Assembly (NCBI GenBank): GCA_029204225.1
Contig: CM055100.1
Location: 58,586,975 to 58,650,974 of the forward strand
Direction of reading: 5' to 3'
Source of the DNA: Diphasiastrum complanatum
Taxonomy: Eukaryota; Streptophyta; Lycopodiopsida; Lycopodiales; Lycopodiaceae
Length of the DNA stretch: 64,000 bases
Shown here: positions 10,441 to 25,679 of the stretch, one piece after another
Layout of the letters: each line of letters begins with the position of its first letter
Position numbering within the stretch: position 1 is the first letter of the stretch
Translations under genes and position numbers: made by a program
The notes under the pieces: model-generated
The model's database searches: none
The model's input: the letters and a program-made list of their open reading frames with translations, nothing else
Told to the model about the DNA's origin: nothing

Positions 10441-10742
10441 TACAAGCTAAGATTCACTAGCTATGCTAGAAAGCAGGACTTAAGCTAGAAAGCAAGAAGA
10501 GAATGCTTAAGCAGATTAAAAGAGGAGCAATCATCATAAACTGAATAAAGGAACACAATGCTGCCCTACTTATACCCTCTCCCTGAATCAAATGGAGGAT
10601 TTAAAAAAGGGAGGGAAAAGGATTTGGAGGGAAAATAGTGCGCCCTCCAATAGGAGGACCCCCACTCCAAATCAATGTGACCAAGTCTTAGGCCTGCTTA
10701 TGCGTAATAACAATAAAAGAATGGACGCTGCAGCCAAGTACA
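10441..10742 (-). repeat. putative 5' LTR of element 3
   Basis: The region follows the PBS. On the minus strand it opens TGTACTTGG at 10742 and contains a promoter-like TATAAGTAGG at about 10566-10575. No second LTR copy is present, so the borders are inferred. Confidence 0.55.
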
Positions 10743-11217
10743 TAACTTGGATGACCTACTGGTGGGCCCTAATGCGGAGACAGAGGAGGAGCTAGCCATT
10801 CCTGCACGTAGGCCTAGGGGGAGACCTAGAGGTTCAGGGAGGGGCGGGCTGAGTACTCTTTTTGTAGACAGGAGTGGAGCATCACAGGCAGCCGTCGGCC
10901 AGGCATCATCACAGTGGGTAGGGCCATCCCAGGGCGTAGGGTCACAGCCACCTGACACACAGGCACGACGGAGTAGACACAGGGCTGGGGGCAGCCAGAT
11001 GGGGGCCAGAGGAGGGGAGAGAGGCAGAGGCAGAGGCAGGGGGAGAGGGTGGTCCAGAGCCAGAGCATGCAGCAGAGAGCCAAAGCACGCAGCAGAGCCA
11101 GGGCCACACCACGACATATGGCTTCATCCAGTTCCGATTCATCTGCGGACCCATGGAGACCTACAGTCAGGCACAAATTCGGATGATTTATCCTATCATG
11201 ACTTTGACGAGCCTTAG
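10743..11217 (+). pseudogene. hAT transposase C-terminal fragment
   Basis: This frame matches, in opposite orientation, the tail of the hAT transposase at 47.1-47.5 kb at both DNA and protein level: ETEEELAIPARRPRGRPRGS here, ETEEEPAIPARRPRGRPRGS there. It contains an AT-hook-like core (RPRGRPRG) and a glycine/arginine-rich run. The other copy has a run of G that breaks the frame after the AT hook, while this one reads on to a TAG at 11215. No BED, DUF659 or dimerisation domain is present, so it is a fragment. It directly abuts the LTR of element 3. Confidence 0.82.
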
Positions 11218-11386
11218 TTGTATAGTTTTCATTACGTTCATGGAACATCATTGTACCCCTTTTTGGTGCCATGTGGCCCGATATTATATATTATGATGAT
11301 CCTATTCACAGCATTGTCGTGATTCAGTATTGTTCTTTGTGGTTTTAGTTCAGTAACTTCGGTTTTATGGTTTATGATTTATGGTT

Positions 11387-11454
<68 letters not shown>

Positions 11455-12705
11455 CAAAAATTGTTTCATTTAAGGCTAAAGTTCAGAATGATTCAACTGG
11501 GTTTTTGTTCAGCATGGTTTTAGTTCTGTTTGTTGTGATGAGAGAGAGAGATAGAGAGAGGGAGAACCAGAGAAAGGGAGATTCCTGCTATGTTCATTGG
11601 GAATGCCCCAATGTGTTCTTTTTTTTTTTTATATGGGATGCAGCTATAGCGTAAAGTTGTAAACCTAGGAGTTAATACACCTAAAAGGGACCATCCTGCA
11701 CCTGAAACAGTCGGCAAACTACACAATCATAACCCCCTCAATCAGAGCTTTCATCTGATACCCAGAATCGCGCTGCATCTATGATTGTAACTATGTCGTG
11801 CTATGCTTTGTTGGTGTAGACTCTAGGATTTTGCAACTATATCTTGCAAGGACGAAATAAGTAATAGCCATCTGTGTTATTTTTCTTTTGTTGGATATTG
11901 TCCTAGACATAACATTAATATATGCTGGTCCTCCTTAAAGTCTTTAGAGTTAAATAAGTTTGAGATACATTGAAGACATGTGCTACGCCTTATAGAATAT
12001 GGAAGATGGGAGTGACATCGAATAGACAAAGATATCTTGTCACTCATTGTGCCATGTGAACCACCCGAATTTTGTAATCTGACGGGACACAAAGGCATAA
12101 TACTCTTATCTCACCTTGGTAAGATCGTGCTGGTGAACAATAGGCATGGACTGTAGTCTCAATCAACACCTTGAAAATGTCTGTTTGTAGTTGCAACCGA
12201 TAGTATGTGACCTTGAGCAAGCTCAACATACATAAGAGGCCTGATGGCTTGTGAATTTCAAGTTAGAGTGGCACTAGATACCCTCATGTGCTTCAAAATA
12301 TATATCTTTACGGAAGTCAATCGACACTGCATGACATATGTGTCAACAAGTTGCCTGCAAGGCTCTTACATTACAAAACTCTCTGTTCACACTTGTATAG
12401 ATTCCCAAGAGAGTGACGGTTATTCAACAAACGATCTCTTCTCTTTAACTTGTTGCTATTTCTAGAAGACACTACATTTTTTTATCAGATTGTGAGTCGA
12501 CAGTCCTCTAATTTGGTGCCTTTTACGGGCACAAATAATTTCTCTGTTCCTATATTTTTTCTTTACAGTTTAAAGTTCAGACACTGATTTGTTTTTGGGG
12601 CCAGGTTTTGAATGGTGTAGGATGTGCCAATCAAGGATGTAGATTTCTCCAGCTCTTGAAAGTGACAGTTTCTAATGTTTTGGTGCACCATTTTCTATTG
12701 CACAG
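11218..12705. other. non-coding stretch with (AG)n and poly(T)
   Basis: It holds an (AG)32 tract at 11389-11452, a second short GA-rich patch near 11540-11580 and a poly(T) run at 11612-11630. The first 170 bases are probably 3' untranslated sequence of the hAT fragment. I see no convincing coding exon, although it may be intron of the gene that ends at 12994. Confidence 0.5.
11389..11452. repeat. (AG)n microsatellite, 64 bp
   Basis: Uninterrupted AG dinucleotides. Confidence 0.97.
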
Positions 12706-12994
12706 GTTGAATGAGGTACATATAGACAAAAGGAGATGGAGAGCCCAGCCAGCACCAAGATGTTCTCCTAAAACTTTATCAGAAATCCGTAGATCAGCTG
12801 ATGGTCAAAAATGGCTTCAAAATCAGCAGTTCCATGTTGTGGATAATTTAGAGGATTCTTTGAAGGAAGCTCTTATGCATGCAGAAGATTTGAGAGAGTT
12901 ACTATCGTTGCAATGGAGCTACAGTTCTTCTACAGCTAGTACAAACAAGATCAATAGTTTAACTTCATTGCTTCGAGGAGTGGCGAAGTCTTAA
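12706..12994 (+). CDS. terminal exon of an unidentified gene
   Basis: A 95-residue open stretch begins after a good acceptor (TTTTCTATTGCACAG) and ends with TAA at 12992-12994. It reads DKRRWRAQPAPRCSPKTLSE, then SADGQKWLQNQQFHVVDNLE, then HAEDLRELLSLQWSYSSS. The balanced composition, with a charged helical middle and a serine-rich tail, looks like real host protein and unlike the surrounding retroelement debris. I do not recognise the family. Upstream exons should lie on the plus strand before 12700, but I could not identify them; they may have been displaced by insertions. The end of the exon is duplicated just downstream (13057-13143). Alternatively it is a stranded fragment. Confidence 0.5.
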
Positions 12995-13143
12995 GCATCA
13001 ACTGAAATTCATGATGAGAGAAAGTAGTCTACGATATACCAGTTGTGTTATAGTTAAGACTTCATTGCTTCAAGAAGTGTCGAAGTCTTAAAGCATCAAT
13101 CTTAGGATAAGAGTTGGCATAAATACTGAAATTCATGATGAGA
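12959..13143 (+). repeat. imperfect tandem duplication, about 98-bp spacing
   Basis: The stretch with ACTTCATTGCTTCGAGGAG, GCGAAGTCTTAAGCATCAA and TGAAATTCATGATGAGAG at 12959-13021 recurs at 13057-13143 with a 25-base insertion. The first copy contains the stop codon of the exon above. Confidence 0.85.
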
Positions 13144-13190
13144 GCAAGCAGTACCACGCTCGTTATAAATCTTTTGCCCATGGTTAGAAC

Positions 13191-13262
13191 GGGGTTAGCT
13201 CAGTTGATTAGCTTGGTATCCAAAGTGTCTTTGGTCCCAGGTTCAAGCCCCCCTTGAAAACC
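13191..13262 (+). ncRNA. tRNA-derived SINE-like head or tRNA pseudogene
   Basis: The sequence has an A-box-like TTAGCTCAGTTGATTAG (13195-13211) and a B-box-like GGTTCAAGCCC (13240-13250) at the right spacing for an internal RNA polymerase III promoter, with a possible anticodon stem (CCAAAG...CTTTGG) between. The acceptor stem does not close, because GGGGTTA has no partner downstream. It is therefore not a functional tRNA; a SINE head is the likeliest reading. Confidence 0.55.
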
Positions 13263-15458
13263 AAGATGCATTTTCATAGTTTGAGACTCAAATTTTGGAG
13301 TGGATATTTAATGTCTAATTTAACATCCTTTCTACCTCGGTGAAAAGTTGATTTGGAATGTTCAATCTTAGAATTTCTAAGATTGATTATTAGGCACTTA
13401 TTATCAATTGAGGTCCAACATAAAGAGAGTGAAATGAGTACTTTAATGACAATCCGTCCATATGGATTGTGGTCGTGTGCTTGCTTGAAATCAAAATCTA
13501 GCAATAATCTTTTACTTGTAAAAAAGGTTTGAATGACAAAGATACAGATTTTTCCGTGTCATATTATGAATCTAATAGTTGCAACCAAATGTGTTTTTTA
13601 AGAGGTTTTAATGGTTTTTCGAACTCCCACTTTTCAAAGGTGTGTCAAGCAGATTTAGGTGAACCATGGCATGAGACTCTCCAAAAAAGAGGGTTCCTTT
13701 ACAAATTGTAAGGCATTCTTTTAAGGTAATGTTATCCATTTTTTCAATTTATCTCGAATTTGTGATGTTTCAGTTGAGTTTTGTCTAGATGCCTTTGTAA
13801 CTAACCCTATCTTTATGATATATTTACCAAAGTTCATTTTTCCATATGTAGCCTTTATATATTTATTTAATTGCGATGCACTTGAAAGTGGGAGAAGTCG
13901 TAGTAAATGGCAAGATTCATCGGTGTTCTCATCTCACAAATAATTGAGTGCATGTATTTGTACTCTTCCCTTGACAGAGTCTAGATGCTCTTGGAACAAT
14001 GTGTTTTTCTAGTCATATCCAATTTTGGTTTTGTTCAGAGAATTTATTATCTTTTCTCATATTGATTTGCCTAGTTTTTTTGATAGATGCGTATAATCAA
14101 ACATGTGATTTAAAAAGGTCATTCTTGCAACATGTTGCATGAAATAGTTGTCCCTTGTAAGATATCGTGATATCAAGGAGTGTCATGTATAGGACAATCC
14201 TAGAGTCCCTAACACTTACATCGATACAAGATGCAATCCTTTGGGCAAACATGATGTAATGTATACTCCATCCTCATTTGACGCAACATCATGCATGCCT
14301 TGACTCTTATAGCTAATATAGTGTTTTCTTATAGGAGTAATTTATGCAGCAATTTGTATACAACCAAAAGAAATCTATGTTAGAACCCAAAATTACTTGT
14401 CCGGCTAAAACTTGCTTGCAAGACAACATAAATAATAAATGAAAATGAATTGATGAAATTATTTACCCAAATAAGGATGTAACACTTGTCTCAATGCATC
14501 GATGTTTTGCTTGGATTATCTAATTGAAATAATAAAGAGGCCAAATGAGATGCTTATGTTTTAGGGAATAACTATTGTTTGATTTTTCTCTCAACTTATT
14601 TTTCATGGCACTAAAAGACGATCCAATGTCATAGCATCATGTGCAACAATTGAACTTGATTCATAAGAGGAAGAGGAGCTAGGTTGAGGCCAATTTGTAT
14701 TGCAATGATATGGTTGATTCATTTCCATCATGGCTTTCAAATCGATACACTCACGACATGACAATCCATATATATGTAAATTGTTATGTCCCATCTCTTT
14801 CTTGTTGTTATAGGGTGGTCACTCAGTAGACGACAATTGATAGTCCTTCTAACATAAAGAAAGATGTCTATTGATCAATATATGTGACTGTCACTCATGA
14901 AAATTTGAACATATATTTAAACCTTCAAAAAACTAACCAGGAAGTTACCAAAAAGTGACTAGCTCATGAAAGCTTCAATGCCATGTTAAAATCAAACATT
15001 AGATATATGGTACTCAAACCATATCTAGAACATTATTCCAATTGCATAGAATAGTCAAGTGTGTTTATTCCTTGCAACATTCACTCATACAATGTAGCAC
15101 TTTAACTTAAAGAAATCGTTCATGATTAGTAAAAAAATAAAAACACTTTATTAATCATAACGTGTCATAAAATTCATGTCCTTGAAAAAGTGTATCAATT
15201 GATGGGAGATCCCGTGCTTGTCAGATCATATCAAAAACACGCAAAACATAAAATACACAATTTATTTGAAAAGCAAAATATATCTATGCAACTACAAGCT
15301 CCTCAATGTACTCTCCATACTTCAAAAGTTTTTCTTTTTTTGCCAACAATCTTCTCGATCAAATTTTCTACGCTTTCCATTGCTTATATCTACAATAGAT
15401 ATTTTTATCATACTCCTTTTAATATCATTTATGTGTTGCATGGAATAATTAATTTGCT
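13263..15458. other. AT-rich intergenic stretch
   Basis: I see only short open frames without recognisable motifs on either strand. There is no clear LTR pair or TIR. It may contain old, unrecognisable repeats. Confidence 0.5.
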
Positions 15459-16430
15459 TTACGTTACAAGACAATTCCATGAAAAATAATCGGGCAAACT
15501 TGCGAACTTTTCTTCATCTGATTCGTCGCTCAGCTGATGCGGAGCTTTGTCGGCCGTTATGGTCTCATCGAACTTGACGTCTCTGACAGTCTTCACTAGA
15601 TTCGTTTCTGACATGTAAATCCTGTAATATGACGAATGGTTGTCATATCTGACGAGGTATCCTAATTCGACTTTCTCATCAAGCTTCTTTCGAAGCTTAT
15701 CAGAAATATGTGCATAAGCTGCACAACCAAAAATCCGAACATGTGTCAGATTGGGCTTTCTACCCCACCAAAATTCATGTGGTGTCATGTGAGGAACACC
15801 AGATTTGCCTATCTGGTTCTGGATATAGGCAGCTGTAGCTACTGCTTCAGCCCATAGCACTCTTGGTGCCTTTGAATAGGCCATCATGCACCTTGCGGCT
15901 TCCATGAGAGTCCTGTTCTTCCTTTTTGCAACACCATTGTGCTGCGGTGTATAGGATGCTGTGCTTCTGTGAAGAATTCCTCGATCATTGCAGAAATCAG
16001 TGAATTGGTTTGAGATGTATTCTCCACCTCGATCTATTCTGATCTGCTTCACCTTGTTTTCTGTGCATCTTTCTGCCCAGTTCACATACTTTGTGAACTT
16101 GTCGAGTCCATCTGATTTGTTGTGAATGAAGTAGACTCGGGTGAACTTACTATAGTCGTCAATGAAGTTGATATAGTACTTCGAGCCTCCTACTGAGATC
16201 ACATCAAAAGGTCCACAAATGTCCAAATGTACTAGCTCCAGAATCTTTATTGTTTTGTAAGAGTCTCTGTTAAATGGCGTTCGGGACGTCTTCCCTCTCA
16301 TGCACACGTCATAGGTGGTCGAACCAGTTGTATTCGAGACGCTTACTCTTGTGATAGCTCCATGTTGGCTTGCTTGATACAATGCCATTCCATAGTCGCC
16401 TATGCCATAGAACATCTGCAGAATCATGAG
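15459..16430 (-). pseudogene. Ty1/copia integrase
   Basis: This 322-residue frame carries the pre-integrase segment and then the integrase core: LVHLDICGPFDVISVGG (first Asp), FIDDYSKFTRVYFI, IRIDRGGEYISNQF (second Asp) and STASYTPQHNGVAKRKNRTL (third acidic position, where the usual NGVAERKNR has K in place of E). The C-terminal part reads KAPRVLWAEAVATAAYIQN and RIFGCAAYAHI. The missing catalytic Glu makes it inactive. The matching gag and protease lie immediately to the right on the opposite strand. Confidence 0.92.
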
Positions 16431-16619
16431 CTTGATGAGCTTGATCCGTTGGTAGGCATACCTTCAAATGATATAGGTAGCCGTGTTGTCATCATCCATC
16501 AAAGATAGCCTGACGCTTGACCTTGCGACACTCTCTAATGCAAGAGAGATGTGGGATACACTGCTTACTAGATTTAAGACAAAATCACGTAGCCAAATCA
16601 TGCTTCTTGAAGACCAGCT

Positions 16620-17600
16620 GACAAACTTGTGATGGGATGGCAGAGACCTTACCTCCTTTATCAGAAAGATGAAGGATATATTCCTTGCCGGAACCGAAAA
16701 TGCAGTATTAGCAGAGAAGCAGCTCACCTACTTGTTAAGAGCTTCACCAAGATCTTTCCAAACAACTCGAACATTGCTAGAGAAAGATCCAACAATGACA
16801 CTCGAAAAGGCAGTGATCGAGATTCGAAAAGAAGTAAAATCTCGTGAGCACCTTGATCACAATGATGTTTCTGATCAAGCTCTATATAGCAACAAGGAGA
16901 AGCCAAAGAGGTAGTTCAAGCCTAAAAGGGAGTCATACCGAAAGCAGGATTGAGACCAGCAATCAAAGGGAGCCAACAAAGGTGGTTGGAAGAACAAAGA
17001 AAAGCCCAAACAGCGGAATGGTGACAAGAAAACATGCGTGAGATGCAGATGTGAAGGACATAATGTCGATTCATGTTGGCTCAGTTCGAAGATTGAGTGT
17101 ATCCATTGCCACAAGAAGGGTCATGCAGCCATAGTTTGCCACCAGAACCCGAGGAATAAGCATCCTCAAGGGAAATGGGAGAACAATAATAGTTCTTCCT
17201 ACGTCAAAGATCCAAAAAGCTCGAAGATGGATGAAGATAGGTCGAACAGTGAAAATTCAATAGCCTATCTGTGCACAAATGTGTGTGCAACCTCCACATC
17301 TGACACACAAGAGGTGATCCTTGATTCAAGAGCTACCTCACACTTCGTTACATCAAGATGACTAACGTCTGATTTTTGAAGTACTGTCCATCAAGATTCA
17401 TAGTTCTTGGAGATCAAAACACTGAGTGAATGGTATTGGTTCATTATGGCTCAATACAAACGGCAGAGACCGACAACTTGAAGATGTTCTCTTCGTACCC
17501 ACATTGCAAGAAGATTTGCTATTAGTAGCAAAGATGGCAGATGTTGGGACGTGTGTGACATTTTGGGACGAAACATGTAATGTCGTTGTTCTATAAGATG
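16620..17600 (+). pseudogene. Ty1/copia gag and protease remnant
   Basis: Several frames cover a copia gag: the capsid end at about 16669-16910 (LTYLLRASPRSFQTTRTLLE), a lysine-rich linker with a stop at 16912, and one or two zinc-knuckle motifs at about 17035-17130 (CRCEGHNVDSCW and CIHCHKKGHAAIVC). The protease motif VILDSRATSHFV follows at about 17310-17350, where the usual G of D-S-G is R, and the post-protease block VLFVPTLQEDLLLVAK at about 17490-17537. The next expected block, the pre-integrase, is on the other strand left of this segment, so the element is internally inverted. Confidence 0.85.
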
Positions 17601-21680
<4,080 letters not shown>

Positions 21681-22504
21681 TGTGAAAAATTGTCAAAGAT
21701 CTATCTTGGTTATTTTATGATTTTATGTTTGTGAGTACATTTCACATGTGTGGAGCATGTTCCCACATGTGTAAAATAGTTAGAAATAGTTTATAATGTT
21801 GACTTTAGGGGTATCATAAAGATTGCTAGTTAGGCATCTTGGTGTCACTAGGTGATAGGGCCAATTTTGGCTTTAGAGGTCAAATGGTTAGGTACACATG
21901 GTTTGTCATGATTAGGCCAAAATTCAATTGTGATGTAACTTAAGCTAGTTAGCTTGCTTATACATGTCAATTTTAGGTTTGATGAGTGATGCACCCTATG
22001 TGGTGGCAAAAGTCAAAGGGTCCAATCATAAGAGAGAGATGTGTTGTAAGGGTCCAATCAAAAGTGAGGGATGTTACATCACACATCCAATAGGATTAGA
22101 GAGGCTATGTTTAACGGGTCCAATAAGAATCAAACATAAATCTCCATAAGTTTCTATATGTACTTTCATTCCCTTCATTTATGTAAGAGAGACCTATGAG
22201 TTGAGTCAATTTAGAGATTTGCCAATTTTGCTTGTATTGCCTTCTCTCTCTAGATGAGCCCAGAAGTGGTATTTTCTCTCTCTACCCGAGGAGAGGAGCT
22301 TTTGGGGACTTAGTTTATTTCATGAAGTCTTTCACACGTGTGAAACACCTTTTGGTAATGAATGAATGCATGTAGAATGGTCTTTTTGCCTTAGATCTTG
22401 TCATTGATCTTTGATTTCAATCAATAGGTGATCTATAGTGCATGAGCCAAGCTTAGGAGACAGATTCACACATTAGGACATTCTCACATGTGTGAATTTT
22501 CACA
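21681..22504 (+). repeat. 5' LTR of the non-autonomous element (824 bp)
   Basis: It begins TGTGAAAAATTGTC and ends AATTTTCACA directly before the PBS. Bases 21681-21945 recur at 25070-25328 with about a dozen small differences and one 9-base length difference. It contains three copies of a phrase related to GGGTCCAATCA at 22018-22120. Confidence 0.93.
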
Positions 22505-22516
22505 TGGTATCAGAGC
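22505..22516 (+). other. primer binding site (tRNA-iMet)
   Basis: TGGTATCAGAGC stands immediately after the LTR end, an exact consensus match. Confidence 0.92.
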
Positions 22517-23170
22517 CTACTTAAGCTTTTGATGCATCTATTCAAAATTTTCATGAACATCAAGATCTAGAGAGTGTTAATTGCATCTCCCATGCTATCT
22601 CAAGGAAATTTGGATCAAGAGGATTCATTATCATAATGATTGAATCATTTCAGGTTCTATACAGAATTCAGTGCCCAGACACGTGTGAAGTACGACCAAA
22701 TTCATTTGAAAAGTTCTCTTCCAAGTTAGATCCAAATTTGGTGCTAGATAGCTTGTTTGAAAGCTAGTTTTGTCTAGTTTTTGTAGCAATTTGTTTCAAT
22801 CCATTTGGTAGAGCCAATCAAAAGTTATAAGATTTTGAAGAGTGTTAGGTAGGGCACCTAGACCTATGTGGACACATTTGGTTTGATCATATCTTGCTAG
22901 TTTGACTAAAAAATTCAAGAAGAGGCTTGCCAATGTCCTAACTAGAGTATTTTACATGTGCCAAAGATAGTTTGACCCAAACTTTGCCTATTCTCTAACT
23001 ATTGATGAGAGGTTGATCTAGTTTGAGAGAGATTGGTAGAGCTAGTGAGATCCATCTCACATTTTGTTGCAAGATCTTGCATAGGAGTTGATAGTACACC
23101 TTTCAAGGATCCTATAGTGAGAGAGAAGCAACATTTTATTGTCTAAATCACAAGGAGTCTTCACTATTAC

Positions 23171-23674
23171 ATGGCATCTATGGGTTCCTTTCTATTGGAA
23201 TCTAGTGAGAGACTATCTACCTCCAACTATTCTATTTGGAAGGCTAGAATGGAGTCCATTTTGGTACTCCAAGATGTGTTGAAGATTGTTCTAGGACTTG
23301 AGGAGAAGCCTCAAGAGATCCAAGAGGTCCAAAAGTACAAAAATAGAGTTAGCATGGCCCTACATATCATAATGATAAATGTTTCAAATGGATTGTTGTG
23401 TGATATTGGATCATGTACCACATCCAAGGAGGCTTGGGACACAATGGAATCCATCTATGGTGGAAAGGTGAAAGCATACTTCACAAAGGACAAGCCAAGA
23501 GGAAGGGACAAAGATAAACATCAACATTTCATGAAGGACAAGTCAAAGGAGGAGAGTGATGAAGAGTCATCACAGACATCAACAAGTTGCAAATCTACCA
23601 AGAAGTGCTTCCTTTGTGGTAAGAAGGGGCATTTTGCTTCTAATTGTTTCAAGAAGAGAATGATGATAAGGTAG
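23171..23674 (+). CDS. copia-type gag protein with CCHC knuckle
   Basis: A 167-residue open frame starts MASMGSFLLESSERLSTSNY and continues SIWKARMESILVLQ, the usual N-terminus of copia gag proteins that bind and package element RNA. It includes SKEAWDTMESIYGG and then jumps directly to a charged linker (KDKPRGRDKDKHQHFMKDKS) and a CCHC zinc knuckle, CFLCGKKGHFASNC. Compared with usual copia gag the middle, about 100 residues between the IYGG block and the linker, is missing, so it is internally deleted though open. It ends with TAG at 23672-23674. No pol follows. Confidence 0.85.
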   Translation: MASMGSFLLESSERLSTSNYSIWKARMESILVLQDVLKIVLGLEEKPQEIQEVQKYKNRVSMALHIIMINVSNGLLCDIGSCTTSKEAWDTMESIYGGKVKAYFTKDKPRGRDKDKHQHFMKDKSKEESDEESSQTSTSCKSTKKCFLCGKKGHFASNCFKKRMMIR

Positions 23675-25060
23675 CAAGAGGGACTAGTTGTGGTAAGCTT
23701 TTCAAAATTGATGCTAATCCTTGTGGAAGTGTGGCCAAGAGGAGCTTGGATCATCTCAAGGAGGAGGCAAGTAATCTACCTCAGTCTATGTTCCAAGATG
23801 GTGAAGCTCATGAAGATAGTGCTTTGGCAAAAGCATATGGAGAGTTATTGCCAAGGAGGTCTACTTCTCATCAATTCTCTTATCTTTTTCATTTGGATGA
23901 TTTCATTTCATCATGTAGAAGCAAAGATAGTGCTATTTCATGTGACTTCTTCTGAAGACTTCAATTGGAGGTACCTTTTATCAAAAGTGCTTGATATGAA
24001 GATTGCAATAGTTGATAGTTTGGGGATCTTTAGATCCATTTTCTTTGTCAATATTCCTTTGCACATAAGGAGTAAGGAGGATCCAATTTCAATCAAGAGG
24101 ATGATGGTAGGATTCTCAAATCTACCAAAATTCCAAGTGTATGATGGAGATTTGCCAAGGCTCGAGGAGGACTCTTCTCAACACATGGTTTCAAGGGGAT
24201 CTTCAAGGGGCAAGGCCGAGTCTTTGTGGCTCAAAGTTCATGATAAAGAGAGGCAAGTTTCAGGTGGTATTCACTCCAACATATTCTCTCATTCTTCTCT
24301 TTCATTACTTGATGTACCAGCTTGCTTTTATGAGCTTTCTACATCTCATAGTTGGAGTGAGGCAATGCTTGTCTTTTATCTCTAATATGGACATATTACT
24401 TGTCATTATTGGCTTAGATATGTTTCCAAAACATTTTGAGAGTAAGATATTGTGTCATCAAGTGCATGCTCTTGGATTCAGTAAAAGCAAGATTGAGCTT
24501 GTTGGTCAAAGTTTGAAAAATCATGTTTTTACATGGTTTGAGGCAATTTGTAAACTTCTCTTGAGATTAAGTGAATCATCCTTGAAGGACACTTACATCC
24601 TTGAGCAAGTCTTTAGCCTCAATAAGATCAAGATTGTATTTGATTTCAAGATTAGATCCATTGTGGATAAAGTTCATAGTATGTGGACTAGTCAAGCTAG
24701 AATGCTTAATCTTGATGATCAACACTTTTGCTCATCTTATGATTTTAATCTCTATGATCTTTGTGATCTTATGAGGCATGGAAGCCTCTAATTTTCATCA
24801 TGGTGCAGCCATCTTCATGCAAATGGTACTTTCAAATCAAAGATCATCATCAAGCATGGAGGAAGCACATGGATATAGTGGCAAATTGGTGGAATGCTCT
24901 TCAAAGGTGTTAGCAAATGATTTCTATCAAAGAAATCTTATCATGGATATGGTGAGGGTGTTGCTATGATGGATCCTTTTGCTTTTTTACTTCATATGCA
25001 TAGCAAAGGATCCACTAAAAAAAGTTTCACAAACTCCTTGATCTTACCAAGCTAGTTTTT
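23675..25060 (+). other. unidentified interior of the non-autonomous element
   Basis: Three staggered open frames occupy this stretch (23644-23955, 23690-24385 and 24141-24791), none with pol motifs. The longest reads KMVKLMKIVLWQKHMESYCQ and, later, IIGLDMFPKHFESKILCHQV. I do not recognise any family. It may be captured host sequence or pol decayed beyond recognition; the absence of any RT or integrase block argues against the latter. Confidence 0.5.
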
Positions 25061-25328
25061 GAGGAGGAGTGTGAAAAATTGTCAAAAATCTATCTTGGTT
25101 ATTTTATGTTTGTGAGTACATTTCACATGTGTGGAGCATGTTCCGACATGTGTAAAATAGTTAGAAATAGTTTATAATGTTGACTTTAGGGGTATCATAA
25201 AGATTGCTAGTCAAGCATCTTGGTGTCACTAGGTGATAGGACCAATTTTGTCTTCAGAGTTCAAATGGTCAAGTACACATGGTTTGTCATGATTAGGCCA
25301 AAATTCAATTGTGATGTAACTCAAGCTT
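25061..25328 (+). repeat. PPT and truncated 3' LTR
   Basis: GAGGAGGAG (25061-25069) is followed by the LTR start TGTGAAAAATTGTC at 25070. Homology with the 5' LTR ends after GATGTAACTCAAGCT near 25328, where sequence of another element takes over. Confidence 0.9.
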
Positions 25329-25459
25329 GTTTCATAATCTTTTATATTTCTATAGACTATTCTAAATGTATTATAATTTTGTAGACTATTTGAAAATAGA
25401 ATAGATTTGCATAATTGTCAGGTCCTTGTTAAGATAGATTTAGGGAGGAATTTTAACAC
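25329..25459 (-). repeat. partial LTR of the degenerate copia element
   Basis: It ends GGAATTTTAACA at 25459 next to the polypurine tract and resembles 28036-28162 throughout, though diverged. Its left part is cut at the junction with the previous LTR. Confidence 0.75.
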
Positions 25460-25679
25460 TCCCCTTTAATGAGGATTCTACTAATTACTTTTTCCTTAAC
25501 CTGATCATCTCACAAAATTATTATGACTTTCTAAATCTAGAATCTTAGTGAAAATGTCTACAGTCATGGAATGTGTTTTGCAAAAAATCAGATTTACTTC
25601 TTTATCTCAAAATTTCTTTCTATAATAGTGATATATTTACTCCTAGAGTTAAACCTAGGATTTAGAGACAATGCAATGG

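Larger units (their letters stand above)
8588..10742 (-). mobile_element. Ty3/gypsy remnant 3, gag-less, with repeat leader
   Basis: On the minus strand the order is LTR (about 10742-10441), PBS (10437-10426), a tandem-repeat leader (10425-9905), protease, and RT broken off at 8588 just before the catalytic YxDD. No gag, RNase H or integrase remains. Its protease and RT are clearly different from the two chromoviruses to the left. Confidence 0.87.
21681..25328 (+). mobile_element. non-autonomous LTR element (gag only, copia-like)
   Basis: A complete 824-bp left LTR (21681-22504), an exact tRNA-iMet PBS (22505-22516), a 2.5-kb interior, a GAGGAGGAG polypurine tract (25061-25069) and a right LTR truncated after about 259 bp (25070-25328) are all visible. 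The LTR ends are inverted (TGTGAAAAATT...AATTTTCACA). The interior has a copia-type gag but no protease, integrase or RT, so movement would have needed enzymes from elsewhere. Confidence 0.92.
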
